Below, piece by piece: positions 1-7,679 of a stretch of 9,621 nucleotides of DNA. The DNA lies in assembly GCA_031551625.1 (NCBI GenBank), contig JAVBNJ010000154.1, positions 1 through 9,621 on the forward strand, in the 5' to 3' direction. This DNA comes from JAVBNJ01 sp031551625 (GTDB lineage Bacteria > Bacteroidota > Bacteroidia > Bacteroidales > UBA932). A model generated the notes under the pieces. It was not told the DNA's origin and did no database searches. It saw only the letters and a program-made list of their open reading frames with translations. Position 1 is the stretch's first letter. Each line of letters begins with the position of its first letter. The position numbers were made by a program, and so were the translations under genes.

Positions 1-22
1 GTGTTCATAAGAAAAGTATATT

Positions 23-1327
23 TTAATTAGATAAAGTACAATCAATAATCGCATTCCCGCTTTCGGCAACGCCTGTAATGGCTCCGGGCATGAGCTGGCC
101 TACCCATTCTTTTCGGTAGGGCGCTTCGACTTTTAAATAGTTCTCGGTAAAGCCGAACATTTGCCCCCCTTTGCGCGTGCTTTCCCATAGCACGGTTGTC
201 TGGTGTCCCATGCTTTGTTCGTAGAACGCACGATGCAGCTTGTCCGACAAGGCTTCCAGTTGTTTCACTCGTTCGGCGCGTTCGTGTTTCGGCACGCTAC
301 CGGGCATTTCAACGGCCGGCGTGCCGGGGCGTTCCGAATAGGGGAATAGATGTAAATAAGCCGGCGCCAGGTTTTCAAGAAAAGCATAGGTGTCGGCAAA
401 ATCTTCGGCGGTTTCGCCGGGAAACCCCACAATCACATCTACTCCGATGAATGCATGCGGCATCGCTGTTTTAATATATTGCACGCGCTCGGCAAACACT
501 TCGCGGCGGTAGCGGCGGCGCATGAGCCCCAGTATTTTGTTAGAGCCCGACTGTAACGGGATATGGAAGTGCGGCAATACTTTCGGCGAAGCCGCAATCC
601 AGTCTATCATTTCGCAGGTCAATAAATTCGGTTCTATCGACGAAATGCGGTACCGCTCTATTCCATTCACTTTTTCGAGCGCTTGCAGTAATTCGAAAAA
701 TGTTTCGCCGGTTGTTTTGCCGAAGTCGCCGATATTTACACCGGTAAGTACGACCTCTCGAATTCCGCTAACCGCAATGGTTTCCGCTTCCTTAACAAGA
801 TCGTTAATGGCTATATTCCGGCTGTTTCCACGCGCCAGCGGTATGGTGCAGTATGCACAGTGGTAGTCGCACCCGTCCTGTACTTTAAGGAACGAACGGG
901 TACGGTCGCCCGACGAGAAGGCCGGGAAAAAACTTTCGACCGCCTGAATCTCGCACGACACAATGTTCGCCTTGCCTTTCTCGCGTATGTTGTTTACATA
1001 CTCAAACAGTTGCCCTTTGGCATCGGCGCCCAACACCAGGTCTACGCCTTCGATCCGGGCGATCTCTTCGGGTTTTAGTTGGGCATAGCAACCCGTTACT
1101 GCAATCAGCGCATCGGGATTCTGCTGCGCCAATTTGCGAATAGTTTGGCGGCATTTCTTATCGGCCTGTTCGGTTACCGAGCAGGTATTTATCACATATA
1201 TATCGGCCTTTTGCGACGATGGTACCCGCTCGAAACCGGCTTCGGTAAAGCCACGCGCCAGGGTAGAAGTTTCCGAAAAATTTAGTTTGCAACCCAGCGT
1301 GCAAAAAGCAATTGTTTTATAATTCAT
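23..1327 (-). CDS. mtaB: tRNA t6A37 methylthiotransferase (MtaB family)
   Basis: Radical-SAM enzyme predicted to add a methylthio group to C2 of N6-threonylcarbamoyladenosine at tRNA position 37, giving ms2t6A; cytosolic. Translation is 434 aa, normal for the family. The N-terminal methylthiotransferase domain holds three conserved cysteines that would ligate one 4Fe-4S cluster (C13 in CTLGCKLN, C49 in NTCSV, C80 in TGCY). The radical-SAM cluster motif is DGCDYHCAYC, with C153, C157 and C160. The C-terminal ~60 residues fit a TRAM RNA-binding domain. I chose the ATG at 1325-1327 (MNYKTIAFCTLGCK) because family members start just before the first cysteine motif; the frame stays open to a GTG at 1387, which would add 20 unrelated residues. 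The CTLGCKLN motif favours MtaB over MiaB or RimO. It is transcribed divergently from mlaE, and its stop lies 22 bp from the window edge. Confidence 0.93.
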   Translation of the reverse strand: MNYKTIAFCTLGCKLNFSETSTLARGFTEAGFERVPSSQKADIYVINTCSVTEQADKKCRQTIRKLAQQNPDALIAVTGCYAQLKPEEIARIEGVDLVLGADAKGQLFEYVNNIREKGKANIVSCEIQAVESFFPAFSSGDRTRSFLKVQDGCDYHCAYCTIPLARGNSRNIAINDLVKEAETIAVSGIREVVLTGVNIGDFGKTTGETFFELLQALEKVNGIERYRISSIEPNLLTCEMIDWIAASPKVLPHFHIPLQSGSNKILGLMRRRYRREVFAERVQYIKTAMPHAFIGVDVIVGFPGETAEDFADTYAFLENLAPAYLHLFPYSERPGTPAVEMPGSVPKHERAERVKQLEALSDKLHRAFYEQSMGHQTTVLWESTRKGGQMFGFTENYLKVEAPYRKEWVGQLMPGAITGVAESGNAIIDCTLSN

Positions 1328-1340
1328 AGAATAGCTATAT

Positions 1341-1373
1341 TTTACAAAAATACAAATTTTATTTGTACCTTTG
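1341..1373 (+). promoter_or_regulatory. Predicted promoter of mlaE-mlaF
   Basis: The -7 box TACCTTTG at 1366-1373 matches the Bacteroidetes consensus TAnnTTTG exactly. A TTTA at 1341-1344, 21 bp upstream, is a three-of-four match to the -33 TTTG box. Transcription would begin around 1380, leaving a leader of about 15 nt before the mlaE ATG at 1396, which fits this start. Confidence 0.6.
1345..1352 (-). promoter_or_regulatory. Predicted -7 element for mtaB
   Basis: On the minus strand this reads TATTTTTG, an exact match to the Bacteroidetes sigma-ABfr -7 consensus TAnnTTTG, 17 bp upstream of the mtaB start codon. I see no good TTTG-type -33 element at the usual 19-22 bp spacing, so the call rests on one box. 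It interleaves with the mlaE promoter on the other strand. Confidence 0.4.
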
Positions 1374-1395
1374 TTAATTCGCAACACAACAAATC

Positions 1396-2136
1396 ATGCG
1401 CAAGATACTTATACTGATAGGAGAATATTTCATATTAATGAAAAAGGTGTTTACCCGTCCGCAGCGGATGAACATTTTTTGGAAACAGTTTGTACAGGAA
1501 ATGGAAAAGTTAGGCCTCCAATCGGTACCGCTGGTGGCCATCATATCGGTTTTTATCGGAGCGGTAATCACATTACAGACGGCCTATAACCTTACCACGC
1601 CTTTTATCCCGAAAACCTATGTAGGATATATGACCCGCGAAACTATGCTGCTTGAGTTCAGTTCCACCATGGTGGCGTTGGTATTGGCCGGAAAGGTCGG
1701 TTCCAGTATTGCTTCGGAGATAGGTACGATGCGTATTACCGAACAAATAGATGCGCTGGAAATAATGGGTGTGAATTCGGCAAATTACCTTATATTGCCA
1801 AAAGTTACGGCGGCTACGATTTTCAACCCGTTGCTCATGTTGTTGAGCTTTGTGGTGGGCTTGCTGGGCGGCTGGATGATTGTAGTAACAACCGGGATCG
1901 TTACGTCCGAACAGTTTATAGACGGTATCCGTATGGAGTTTAACCCCTATTATGTAACTTACGGATTGATTAAGATGGCGGTGTTTAATTTCATTATAAC
2001 ATCGGTATCGGCGTTCTACGGCTATAATGCCCATGGCGGATCACGTGATGTGGGGCGGGCGGCCACCAACGGTATTGTGAGTTGCAGCCTTTGTATTTTG
2101 ATATTTAATCTTATTCTTACTCACATCTTGTTATAA
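1396..2136 (+). CDS. mlaE: MlaE-family lipid ABC transporter permease
   Basis: Integral inner-membrane permease of an MCE-type ABC system, the family that moves phospholipids between inner and outer membranes. The 246-aa length is typical. The family hallmark EIGTMRITEQIDALE lies at residues 108-122, preceded by a glycine/serine-rich stretch (AGKVGSSIASE). Hydrophobic segments are visible at about 44-62, 88-106, 135-165 and near the C terminus. The N-terminal stretch with FTRPQRM matches the amphipathic start seen in Bacteroidetes MlaE proteins, which supports the ATG at 1396 over the in-frame ATG at 1438. The stop is 6 bp before the mlaF ATG, so the two are co-transcribed. The usual MCE partner (MlaD) is not adjacent; transport direction and substrate cannot be read from the sequence. 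Confidence 0.93.
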   Translation: MRKILILIGEYFILMKKVFTRPQRMNIFWKQFVQEMEKLGLQSVPLVAIISVFIGAVITLQTAYNLTTPFIPKTYVGYMTRETMLLEFSSTMVALVLAGKVGSSIASEIGTMRITEQIDALEIMGVNSANYLILPKVTAATIFNPLLMLLSFVVGLLGGWMIVVTTGIVTSEQFIDGIRMEFNPYYVTYGLIKMAVFNFIITSVSAFYGYNAHGGSRDVGRAATNGIVSCSLCILIFNLILTHILL

Positions 2137-2142
2137 CTTGTT

Positions 2143-2904
2143 ATGATCAAAGGACACAATCTATACAAATCGTTTGGCGATAAGTTGGTGTTAGACGACG
2201 TATCGGTCGATTTCGAAGATGGGAAAACCAACCTGATTATCGGCGCTAGCGGGTCGGGTAAAACAGTGCTGCTGAAAACCCTTGTGGGGCTTCATGAGGC
2301 CGACCGTGGAGAAATTTTCTTCGACGATGTGCAATACAATGCGCTTTCGTTCGACCAGAAAAAGGCGATGCGCCAGAAGATAGGCATGCTCTTTCAAGGC
2401 AGCGCCCTGTTTGACTTTGCAACGGTCGAGGAAAACGTTATGTTCCCAATGGATATGTTTACCGAATGGAGCCACGAGGAAAAACTCGAACGCGCTAACT
2501 TCTGCTTGTGCCGTGTGCGATTGAACAATGCCAATAAATTGTACCCGTCGGAATTGAGTGGTGGTATGCAAAAGCGTGTAGGCATTGCCCGCGCCATTGC
2601 ACTCAATCCGCGCTATCTGTTTTGCGATGAGCCCAACTCCGGCCTCGACCCGCGTACATCAATTGTAATTGACAATCTGATTCACGAAATTACGCAAGAG
2701 TATGGCATTACAACCATTGTAAATACGCACGACATGAACTCGGTGATGGAAATCGGCGAGAAGATAGTGTTTATCTACGAAGGCCGCAAACTGTGGGAAG
2801 GCACCAATCAGGAAATCATACACGCTGACGTTCCCGAACTCAATCAATTCGTGTTTGCGTCGAAAATGGCGCAGCAGTTGAAAAAGTACGAGACGGGGAA
2901 GTAG
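2143..2904 (+). CDS. mlaF: MlaF-family lipid ABC transporter ATP-binding protein
   Basis: Cytoplasmic ATPase that powers the MlaE permease encoded immediately upstream. All ABC motifs are intact in 253 aa: Walker A GASGSGKT (residues 34-41), Q-loop Q85, signature LSGGM (138-142), Walker B YLFCDE (158-163) followed by the D-loop region NSGLDP, and the switch histidine H196 in NTHDM. The form LSGGMQKRVGIARA and the DEPNSGLDP variant are characteristic of the MlaF subfamily rather than generic importers. The start follows the mlaE stop by 6 bp with no Shine-Dalgarno sequence, usual for this phylum. The gene is convergent with the barrel gene downstream, and no MCE-domain gene follows it, so the rest of the system must be encoded elsewhere. 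Confidence 0.94.
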   Translation: MIKGHNLYKSFGDKLVLDDVSVDFEDGKTNLIIGASGSGKTVLLKTLVGLHEADRGEIFFDDVQYNALSFDQKKAMRQKIGMLFQGSALFDFATVEENVMFPMDMFTEWSHEEKLERANFCLCRVRLNNANKLYPSELSGGMQKRVGIARAIALNPRYLFCDEPNSGLDPRTSIVIDNLIHEITQEYGITTIVNTHDMNSVMEIGEKIVFIYEGRKLWEGTNQEIIHADVPELNQFVFASKMAQQLKKYETGK

Positions 2905-3059
2905 ATTCTAATCTTTTACGCAACGCAAGGTTTTTCCCGCACACTTTTTCCTATTCATAGATGGATAGACGTTTAGCCCATTCCGTATAGGCATATAATG
3001 GAGCCCGGGCAGTTAGTAGCATCTATCATACTTTCTTTGTAGGGCTCAATTAATATTGT

Positions 3060-4805
3060 TTAAAAATTAGCTTCCAGTTTCAACCGCCCGTCTTTGTGCG
3101 ATAGGCTGGCGCCGAACGTGTAGCTGTAGGCGAGATTGGCGGAGTATTGCCATGGTGTGCGCTGTTGCCCGTGCTGGTAAATGCTTGCGAAGCTCAGGTT
3201 GATGTTGTGCATGCGCAGGAAGGTGTATCCTGCCGTGAGGCGGAGGTTGAGTACGTTCGACGTTTTGCTACTCGTGTTGCGCATATTGCTGTAAGTGGCT
3301 ATCAGTCCGGTGCGCAGGGCTTCCCAAAAAGTTTTTTGTACCGATGCGTTGAAGGTTAGTGATTGCATGCGGTTGCCGTCGGCCAGTTGATTATAGTTGT
3401 AGTTGAAGGCTGCCGAAACATTGAGTTTGGCGGGTATCAGCGAATGCTGGTAGGCAATGGAGGTATTGTAAATATTGTTGCCGGAATACGATGAAAACTC
3501 TTGTCGCTCGGCAGTGTTCTGATACATAAAACTAATGTTTACGTTTTGCCGGGCATTCTCTGTACTTGCCAGTAAATACGAAGCGTTGAGCCCTGCCGAA
3601 AAATTAAGTTGCGTGACATTGAGCGTGTCGAGGTTCTGGAATTCGTTGGTTTGCGTTACCTGGTTGTAGATGTCGTTGATGTACACGTATGATTGTACGT
3701 TCGAAAAATTGGCTGCCAGGTTCCATTTTTCGGCAATGCTGGCCGATATATTGCCGGCTAACAACAACTGCGAGGTAGTATTTGTTTTTTGAGATTGCAG
3801 GTTGTCGTGCTGGTAGCCCACGTCGAGCGAAGCGTTCAACATTTTTACCTGTGCCGAAATGTTGGCGGTAATGTGTTCGTAGTCGTTGGTGGTTTGGTAG
3901 GCGCCTAATGTGGTGTAGTTGGGGGCTACCCGCTCGTAGGTGGCGCCAATAGTTCCCAGCGGCAGTTTGTACGACAGGCTGGTTTTGATAGCGTGATACA
4001 CCGCCAGGTCGCCCGTTGTTTGCAGCAGGCGGAAACCGTCGTTGTACTCGATATTGCGGTTGAGTGCACTGATGCCGTATTCGGCGGCCAGCCGTATATT
4101 TTTGAACAGGTCTACTGCTCCGCTGACGCTTCCGAAAAGGTTGTCCTGCGGGGCAATGGAGAGGCTGTCGGTACCGGGCAATGAAGAGCGCACGTCGGTA
4201 GCTTTAAAAATATTGGCATCAATTTCGAAACCGGAACCATGGTAACCCACCTTGAAGCCGCCGCCCATGCGCTTGAACGATGGCGCCTGTCCGCCGATAG
4301 AGTCGGCTGCGCGTTTCATGCGCCCGGCAATAGCGCTTATCCGCCAACCGTTGTTGGGCGTGAGTTCCACGCCACCGCCGAAAATTTCATGCCCCGCCAG
4401 CGAGTAAGGCGAAAACTGCATGGATGCATAACCTGCATACACTTTAATCCATTTGTATGATGGCGCAATAGCAAAGCGGTTGAACGGCAGCGACACGCTT
4501 TTGCTGAATTGCGCATTGGTGTAGGCAAACGACAGCGGAATGCTGACTACGCCGAAGGCATTGAAGTTTAAATTTCCTGCCAGGTAAAGCGAGTAGGGGT
4601 TGGGTGCAGTGGTGTCGCCGGGGCGGAAGTTGACTATTTGATTTAGTGTGATGCCCCCGCTTGCCGTAAGGATAGGCGCTTTGGTTACTGCTTCAATATC
4701 TTGCGCCGTTACGCTACTACCTGCCCCCCACAAAAGCAATATCACCAAGCTCCGTTGAAAGGATTGGCGGATAAGGATTTTTAAGAAATATGGGCGGACG
4801 GGCAT
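3060..4805 (-). CDS. Predicted outer-membrane beta-barrel protein
   Basis: Not assignable to a named family from sequence alone. The 581-aa product starts with a positively charged segment and a hydrophobic stretch (about residues 19-29) ending in GSSVTAQD, a Sec signal peptide likely cut near residue 34-35. The rest is dense in alternating polar/aromatic strands broken by Asn/Ser/Thr-rich turns (for example NISFMYQN, LNVSAAFNYNYN, NLAYSYTFG), and the chain ends in phenylalanine (LEANF), all features of outer-membrane barrels. It has no TonB box or plug domain that I can see, so it is not an obvious TonB-dependent receptor. The start lies 12 bp after the stop of the FN3-repeat gene, giving a tight two-gene operon and suggesting the two proteins act together at the outer membrane. 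Role unknown: channel, secretion partner or surface anchor are all possible. Confidence 0.75.
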   Translation of the reverse strand: MPVRPYFLKILIRQSFQRSLVILLLWGAGSSVTAQDIEAVTKAPILTASGGITLNQIVNFRPGDTTAPNPYSLYLAGNLNFNAFGVVSIPLSFAYTNAQFSKSVSLPFNRFAIAPSYKWIKVYAGYASMQFSPYSLAGHEIFGGGVELTPNNGWRISAIAGRMKRAADSIGGQAPSFKRMGGGFKVGYHGSGFEIDANIFKATDVRSSLPGTDSLSIAPQDNLFGSVSGAVDLFKNIRLAAEYGISALNRNIEYNDGFRLLQTTGDLAVYHAIKTSLSYKLPLGTIGATYERVAPNYTTLGAYQTTNDYEHITANISAQVKMLNASLDVGYQHDNLQSQKTNTTSQLLLAGNISASIAEKWNLAANFSNVQSYVYINDIYNQVTQTNEFQNLDTLNVTQLNFSAGLNASYLLASTENARQNVNISFMYQNTAERQEFSSYSGNNIYNTSIAYQHSLIPAKLNVSAAFNYNYNQLADGNRMQSLTFNASVQKTFWEALRTGLIATYSNMRNTSSKTSNVLNLRLTAGYTFLRMHNINLSFASIYQHGQQRTPWQYSANLAYSYTFGASLSHKDGRLKLEANF

Positions 4806-4817
4806 GTGGAGCAGATG

Positions 4818-6857
4818 CTATAATTTTGTACTTACTTCGTTGCTCAGTGTCGACGAGGTGCCATCGCTGTACACAGCTTTGATACAATAGCGGATGGTAG
4901 TACCCGATGGTGCATGCAAGTCTTCGTAGGTATTGCCGGTGCTGTTATCAAGCAGTGTTAAGCCTAACTCTCCACTGGCGCGGTATATCAGTATTCGCTC
5001 AATTTGCTTGTCGGATGCGATATTCCACGTGAGTACAACCTTGCCGGCATGGGTATGCTGTTTAAGCGTTATACTTTCGACGATGCCTCCGGGAGCCTTT
5101 TGTTGCAACAGGTTCGACGGGGACGACTCCAATCCGCTCTGGTCTTCGGCGGTGATATAGTAGACGTATGATTTGCCACCTTGCAGTGCTTTGTCAGTGT
5201 AGGCAGATGCTTTGTCTCTCTTCAGGTCTATGCTGGCAATTCGTTGGAATGCGGTATCGGTTTTTACCTTGCGGTAAATGTGGTGGCGCACCACGTCGGC
5301 GCTGCTGCTGTTGATCCATGCAATGAGTAGCGCGCCTTTTTGCACGTCGATGCTTTTGATGACAGGCGACACGGGAGGTATGGTATCAGGCTTGCGGAGT
5401 TCGAGGATAGCGCCGAACGCCGATTGGTTTTGCCGCAGGTCGATGGCGCGCAGGCGGTAATATATTTGCGAAGTAAGCGTATTCAGGTTGACCGAATCTA
5501 CAAAAAAAGTATCGCGTACCACAGATGGATGTGCCAACAGGTATTCAAAATCGGGACGGTTGCTGCGATACACGCGGTAACCGTCAATATCATTGTCGGT
5601 GTTGGCCTGCCAGTTCAGGAACACGTGTCCCGTGCTATCTATGAATCCCGTGAAACCCGCTGGTGGAGCGGGCGGAAGGCTGTCGATCAATTCGGCATAG
5701 GTAAGTAACTGCGAAAATTTTTCGTCGAAACCGGCAAATACCGATATCGTATAATAGTTAGTGAGCGCGGGTGTGCTGTGAGTAAAGCTCCGCTCGGTGG
5801 CCGATGCGCTTTCATATATTTTTTTCTTTGGGCCGGTGGGTTTGTCCGATGCGTAGAGGCGGAAGCCGGTTATGTATTCGTTCATCTCGGCGGGATAGTT
5901 CCATTCGAGCTGTACGGCCTTATTTTCGACTACCGTGTGGTTAGTAATAATGGGTGCATTGCTAAGCGGAAGTCGCCCGTGACCTGTTACCGAATCGCTT
6001 GGCGGGCCCATCTCTCCAAAAGCATTGATGCCACGCACGCGGTAGTACCACGTGGACAGGTTGTCGGGCAACGAATCTGTGCGATAGGCATACACCGGCG
6101 ATACATCGACATCGGCCATTTGTACCATGGCATTGTCGCTGATGGGCGTGTAATGTCTGCCATCCGTCGATTTTTCGACTACGTAGCTGTTGTAAATATG
6201 ACTCAGGTAAAGAATATTCCACGATAGCAATACACTTTGATTGTCCCACTGGGCGGTTAGCTGTAGCGGTTTTGGTAGTGGTTGAAATTCGCTTATCCCT
6301 GTAAATGCAAAGGCGGTATCGGCGCGCTGCAACGTGTCGGCAACGGGTATGTAGACGACATACAGGTATTTTTCGTTGGGTGCCACACGGCGGTCGGCCA
6401 GGTAAAGCCCCGAGAGGCGGGCAGTAGTCAACGATTGGTCAGCGGCGAAGAGCGCCATTGCAAACCTGTTTTGCTCCTCTTGGTAGCGCTTTGCTACAAG
6501 ATACAGGTTTGCTGCCGGCGCTCCGTTGTTGTCTTCAAAAATACATTGAGCCGCTGTTGCTACATACCGGTCGTCTACGAAAGGCTCCCACTCGTTAAGG
6601 GGAGCGGGTTTCATAGGGGTAGTGGAGAGGAATACCCGTTCGGTGCTGTCTACCAATTTACCATTACGTAATACCGTTTGCCGATCGACAATATAGCCAT
6701 ACTTGTTGCCAAGTTTCCATGTTTCTTTGTCGGTGGGCGCCCAGCGCAACTGGATGGAATCGCGGCCGGGACGGCACAACAGTTTTACACCGCCTTCAGC
6801 AAAGGCTGGAAAGCAGCAGTAAAAAAGTAAACCTATTAGAAGAAATATTTTTTTCAT
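4818..6857 (-). CDS. Secreted multi-domain fibronectin type III protein
   Basis: A 679-aa exported protein built largely of FN3-like modules. The signal peptide MKKIFLLIGL...AFA has a clear signal-peptidase I site after residue 20 and no lipobox. An FN3-like N-terminal region (about 24-190) is followed by five repeats at about 195-295, 300-396, 397-490, 495-585 and 592-678. Each has the FN3 pattern of a Trp in strand B (LSWN, LEWN, LNWQ, IAWI, LTWN) and a Tyr motif in strand F (YYRVRGIN, YYTISVFA, YYRLRAID, YYITAED, YCIKAVY). The chain stops right after the last module, with no type IX sorting domain or anchor. I chose the ATG at 6855-6857 because it gives a canonical signal peptide; the frame also has a TTG at 6872. 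Likely a periplasmic or surface scaffold partnering the barrel protein encoded 12 bp downstream. Confidence 0.8.
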   Translation of the reverse strand: MKKIFLLIGLLFYCCFPAFAEGGVKLLCRPGRDSIQLRWAPTDKETWKLGNKYGYIVDRQTVLRNGKLVDSTERVFLSTTPMKPAPLNEWEPFVDDRYVATAAQCIFEDNNGAPAANLYLVAKRYQEEQNRFAMALFAADQSLTTARLSGLYLADRRVAPNEKYLYVVYIPVADTLQRADTAFAFTGISEFQPLPKPLQLTAQWDNQSVLLSWNILYLSHIYNSYVVEKSTDGRHYTPISDNAMVQMADVDVSPVYAYRTDSLPDNLSTWYYRVRGINAFGEMGPPSDSVTGHGRLPLSNAPIITNHTVVENKAVQLEWNYPAEMNEYITGFRLYASDKPTGPKKKIYESASATERSFTHSTPALTNYYTISVFAGFDEKFSQLLTYAELIDSLPPAPPAGFTGFIDSTGHVFLNWQANTDNDIDGYRVYRSNRPDFEYLLAHPSVVRDTFFVDSVNLNTLTSQIYYRLRAIDLRQNQSAFGAILELRKPDTIPPVSPVIKSIDVQKGALLIAWINSSSADVVRHHIYRKVKTDTAFQRIASIDLKRDKASAYTDKALQGGKSYVYYITAEDQSGLESSPSNLLQQKAPGGIVESITLKQHTHAGKVVLTWNIASDKQIERILIYRASGELGLTLLDNSTGNTYEDLHAPSGTTIRYCIKAVYSDGTSSTLSNEVSTKL

Positions 6858-6945
6858 TACCAAATAAAACAACTAACAACGCCATGCTATTCCTTGTGTA
6901 GCATCATTAACAACCGAGGGATGTATTATCTGTTTTTATTTGGTA
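6858..6945 (-). repeat. 12-bp inverted repeat in the FN3-gene leader
   Basis: Positions 6858-6869 (TACCAAATAAAA) and 6934-6945 (TTTTATTTGGTA) are perfect reverse complements separated by 64 bp. On the minus strand the inner arm ends at the base immediately before the FN3-gene ATG, and both arms lie downstream of the predicted promoter, so they would be in the mRNA leader. Paired, they would bury the translation-initiation region. The pairing is AT-rich, so stability is uncertain. Confidence 0.5.
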
Positions 6946-6984
6946 GGGAGTAAGCGCTATATTGGGGATGCACTTACTCTTTTG

Positions 6985-7016
6985 CAAAGGTAGAAAAAAA
7001 TTGTGATACGTTGAAA
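6985..7016 (-). promoter_or_regulatory. Predicted promoter of the FN3/barrel operon
   Basis: On the minus strand TACCTTTG (6992-6985) is an exact match to the Bacteroidetes -7 consensus. A TTTC at 7016-7013, 20 bp upstream, is a three-of-four match to the -33 TTTG box. Transcription would start near 6978, giving a leader of about 120 nt before the FN3 start codon. The promoter abuts the 3' end of the acetyltransferase gene, so the FN3/barrel pair can be expressed independently of it. Confidence 0.6.
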
Positions 7017-7017
7017 T

Positions 7018-7647
7018 TTATTTTTTACCGTCCATTAATTGTTGGAATAATTCAATCCATTCGCCTACATGCCGCCCGTCCATGAGGGCGTGGTGAACAT
7101 GGATAGACAGCGGCATACGGTGCTTGCCATTTTCTTCGACGAGCTTGCCGACCGATATTTTGGGCGAACAGTCTTTTTGCGATAGCCAGCGTGCATGCGA
7201 CAGGGAAGTGAAATCAATCCATGGTAGCGACGAAAAGTGAATGAGGTTTTCGGAGGCATGGGGTGCAAAAAGGGTCGTGCAGTTTTTGACCCGCTCAACT
7301 TCTTTCCGGGCTTCAGTGCAAAAGCGATCGAAGTTTTCATTGTGTTGAATGAATGCAAAGCCCATGGAACCATCGGCACGGGCAATGGTGGGGCCGGCAT
7401 GCACTTCATCGTACACCACTACTTTATTGCCTTCTCTGCGGTAGCGGAAATTCTTGATGCGGTTGCAGGCAACCAGTACTTTGTGGAGGTAATAGAGGAA
7501 GAACGAGGCGTTTTCTTTTTTGCAGGCGGCATAGGCTTTGGTGCAATCTATCTGCACACAGGCGCCGAATAGCGGCTCGTCGAACCGGTTGAACCAGTCA
7601 AAAATTTCCCGCCGGTTCCAATTGTCCATATCTAAAAAGTGTTTCAT
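7018..7647 (-). CDS. Chloramphenicol acetyltransferase family protein
   Basis: Classical CAT-family acyltransferase, expected to form a trimer and use acetyl-CoA to acetylate a hydroxyl of chloramphenicol or a related acceptor in the cytosol. The 209-aa length fits CAT (about 210-220). Visible signatures are the N-terminal WNRREIF (the family's WxRKxxF), the central SSLPWIDFTSL and the active-site motif HHALMDG near the C terminus, with H186 the predicted general base and D190 its structural partner. I chose the ATG at 7645-7647; the frame also allows a TTG 21 bp upstream that adds residues CAT proteins lack. The catalytic site is intact, so activity is plausible, but the substrate is not proven: chromosomal CAT homologues are not always resistance enzymes. 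No consensus promoter is visible upstream, so it may be read through from the toxin region. It occupies the place where an orphan immunity gene might be expected. Confidence 0.87.
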   Translation of the reverse strand: MKHFLDMDNWNRREIFDWFNRFDEPLFGACVQIDCTKAYAACKKENASFFLYYLHKVLVACNRIKNFRYRREGNKVVVYDEVHAGPTIARADGSMGFAFIQHNENFDRFCTEARKEVERVKNCTTLFAPHASENLIHFSSLPWIDFTSLSHARWLSQKDCSPKISVGKLVEENGKHRMPLSIHVHHALMDGRHVGEWIELFQQLMDGKK

Positions 7648-7679
7648 GGCGGAGTGTGGTTTATTCAATTGTTATGAGG

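Noticed and set aside
23..1327. MiaB or RimO assignment for the methylthiotransferase
   Set aside because: The first cysteine motif CTLGCKLN and the 434-aa architecture fit MtaB better; MiaB and RimO have different flanking residues there.
1573..2034. 153-codon minus-strand open frame inside mlaE
   Set aside because: Antisense shadow; the plus strand carries the MlaE hallmark motif and the product here is low-complexity and His/Gln-rich without motifs.
3001..3047. GAGCCC / GGGCTC 6-bp inverted repeat between mlaF and the barrel gene, a possible bidirectional terminator
   Set aside because: The loop is 35 nt and neither strand has a T-run after the stem, so it does not look like an intrinsic terminator.
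5778..6227. 149-codon plus-strand open frame inside the FN3 gene
   Set aside because: It is a shadow of the FN3 coding frame: the minus-strand reading has clear FN3 repeats and a signal peptide, while this one has no recognisable domain or promoter.
6858..6945. Invertible promoter segment flanked by the 12-bp inverted repeat
   Set aside because: No TAnnTTTG box lies on either strand between the arms; the good promoter is outside the segment, and no recombinase gene is in the window.
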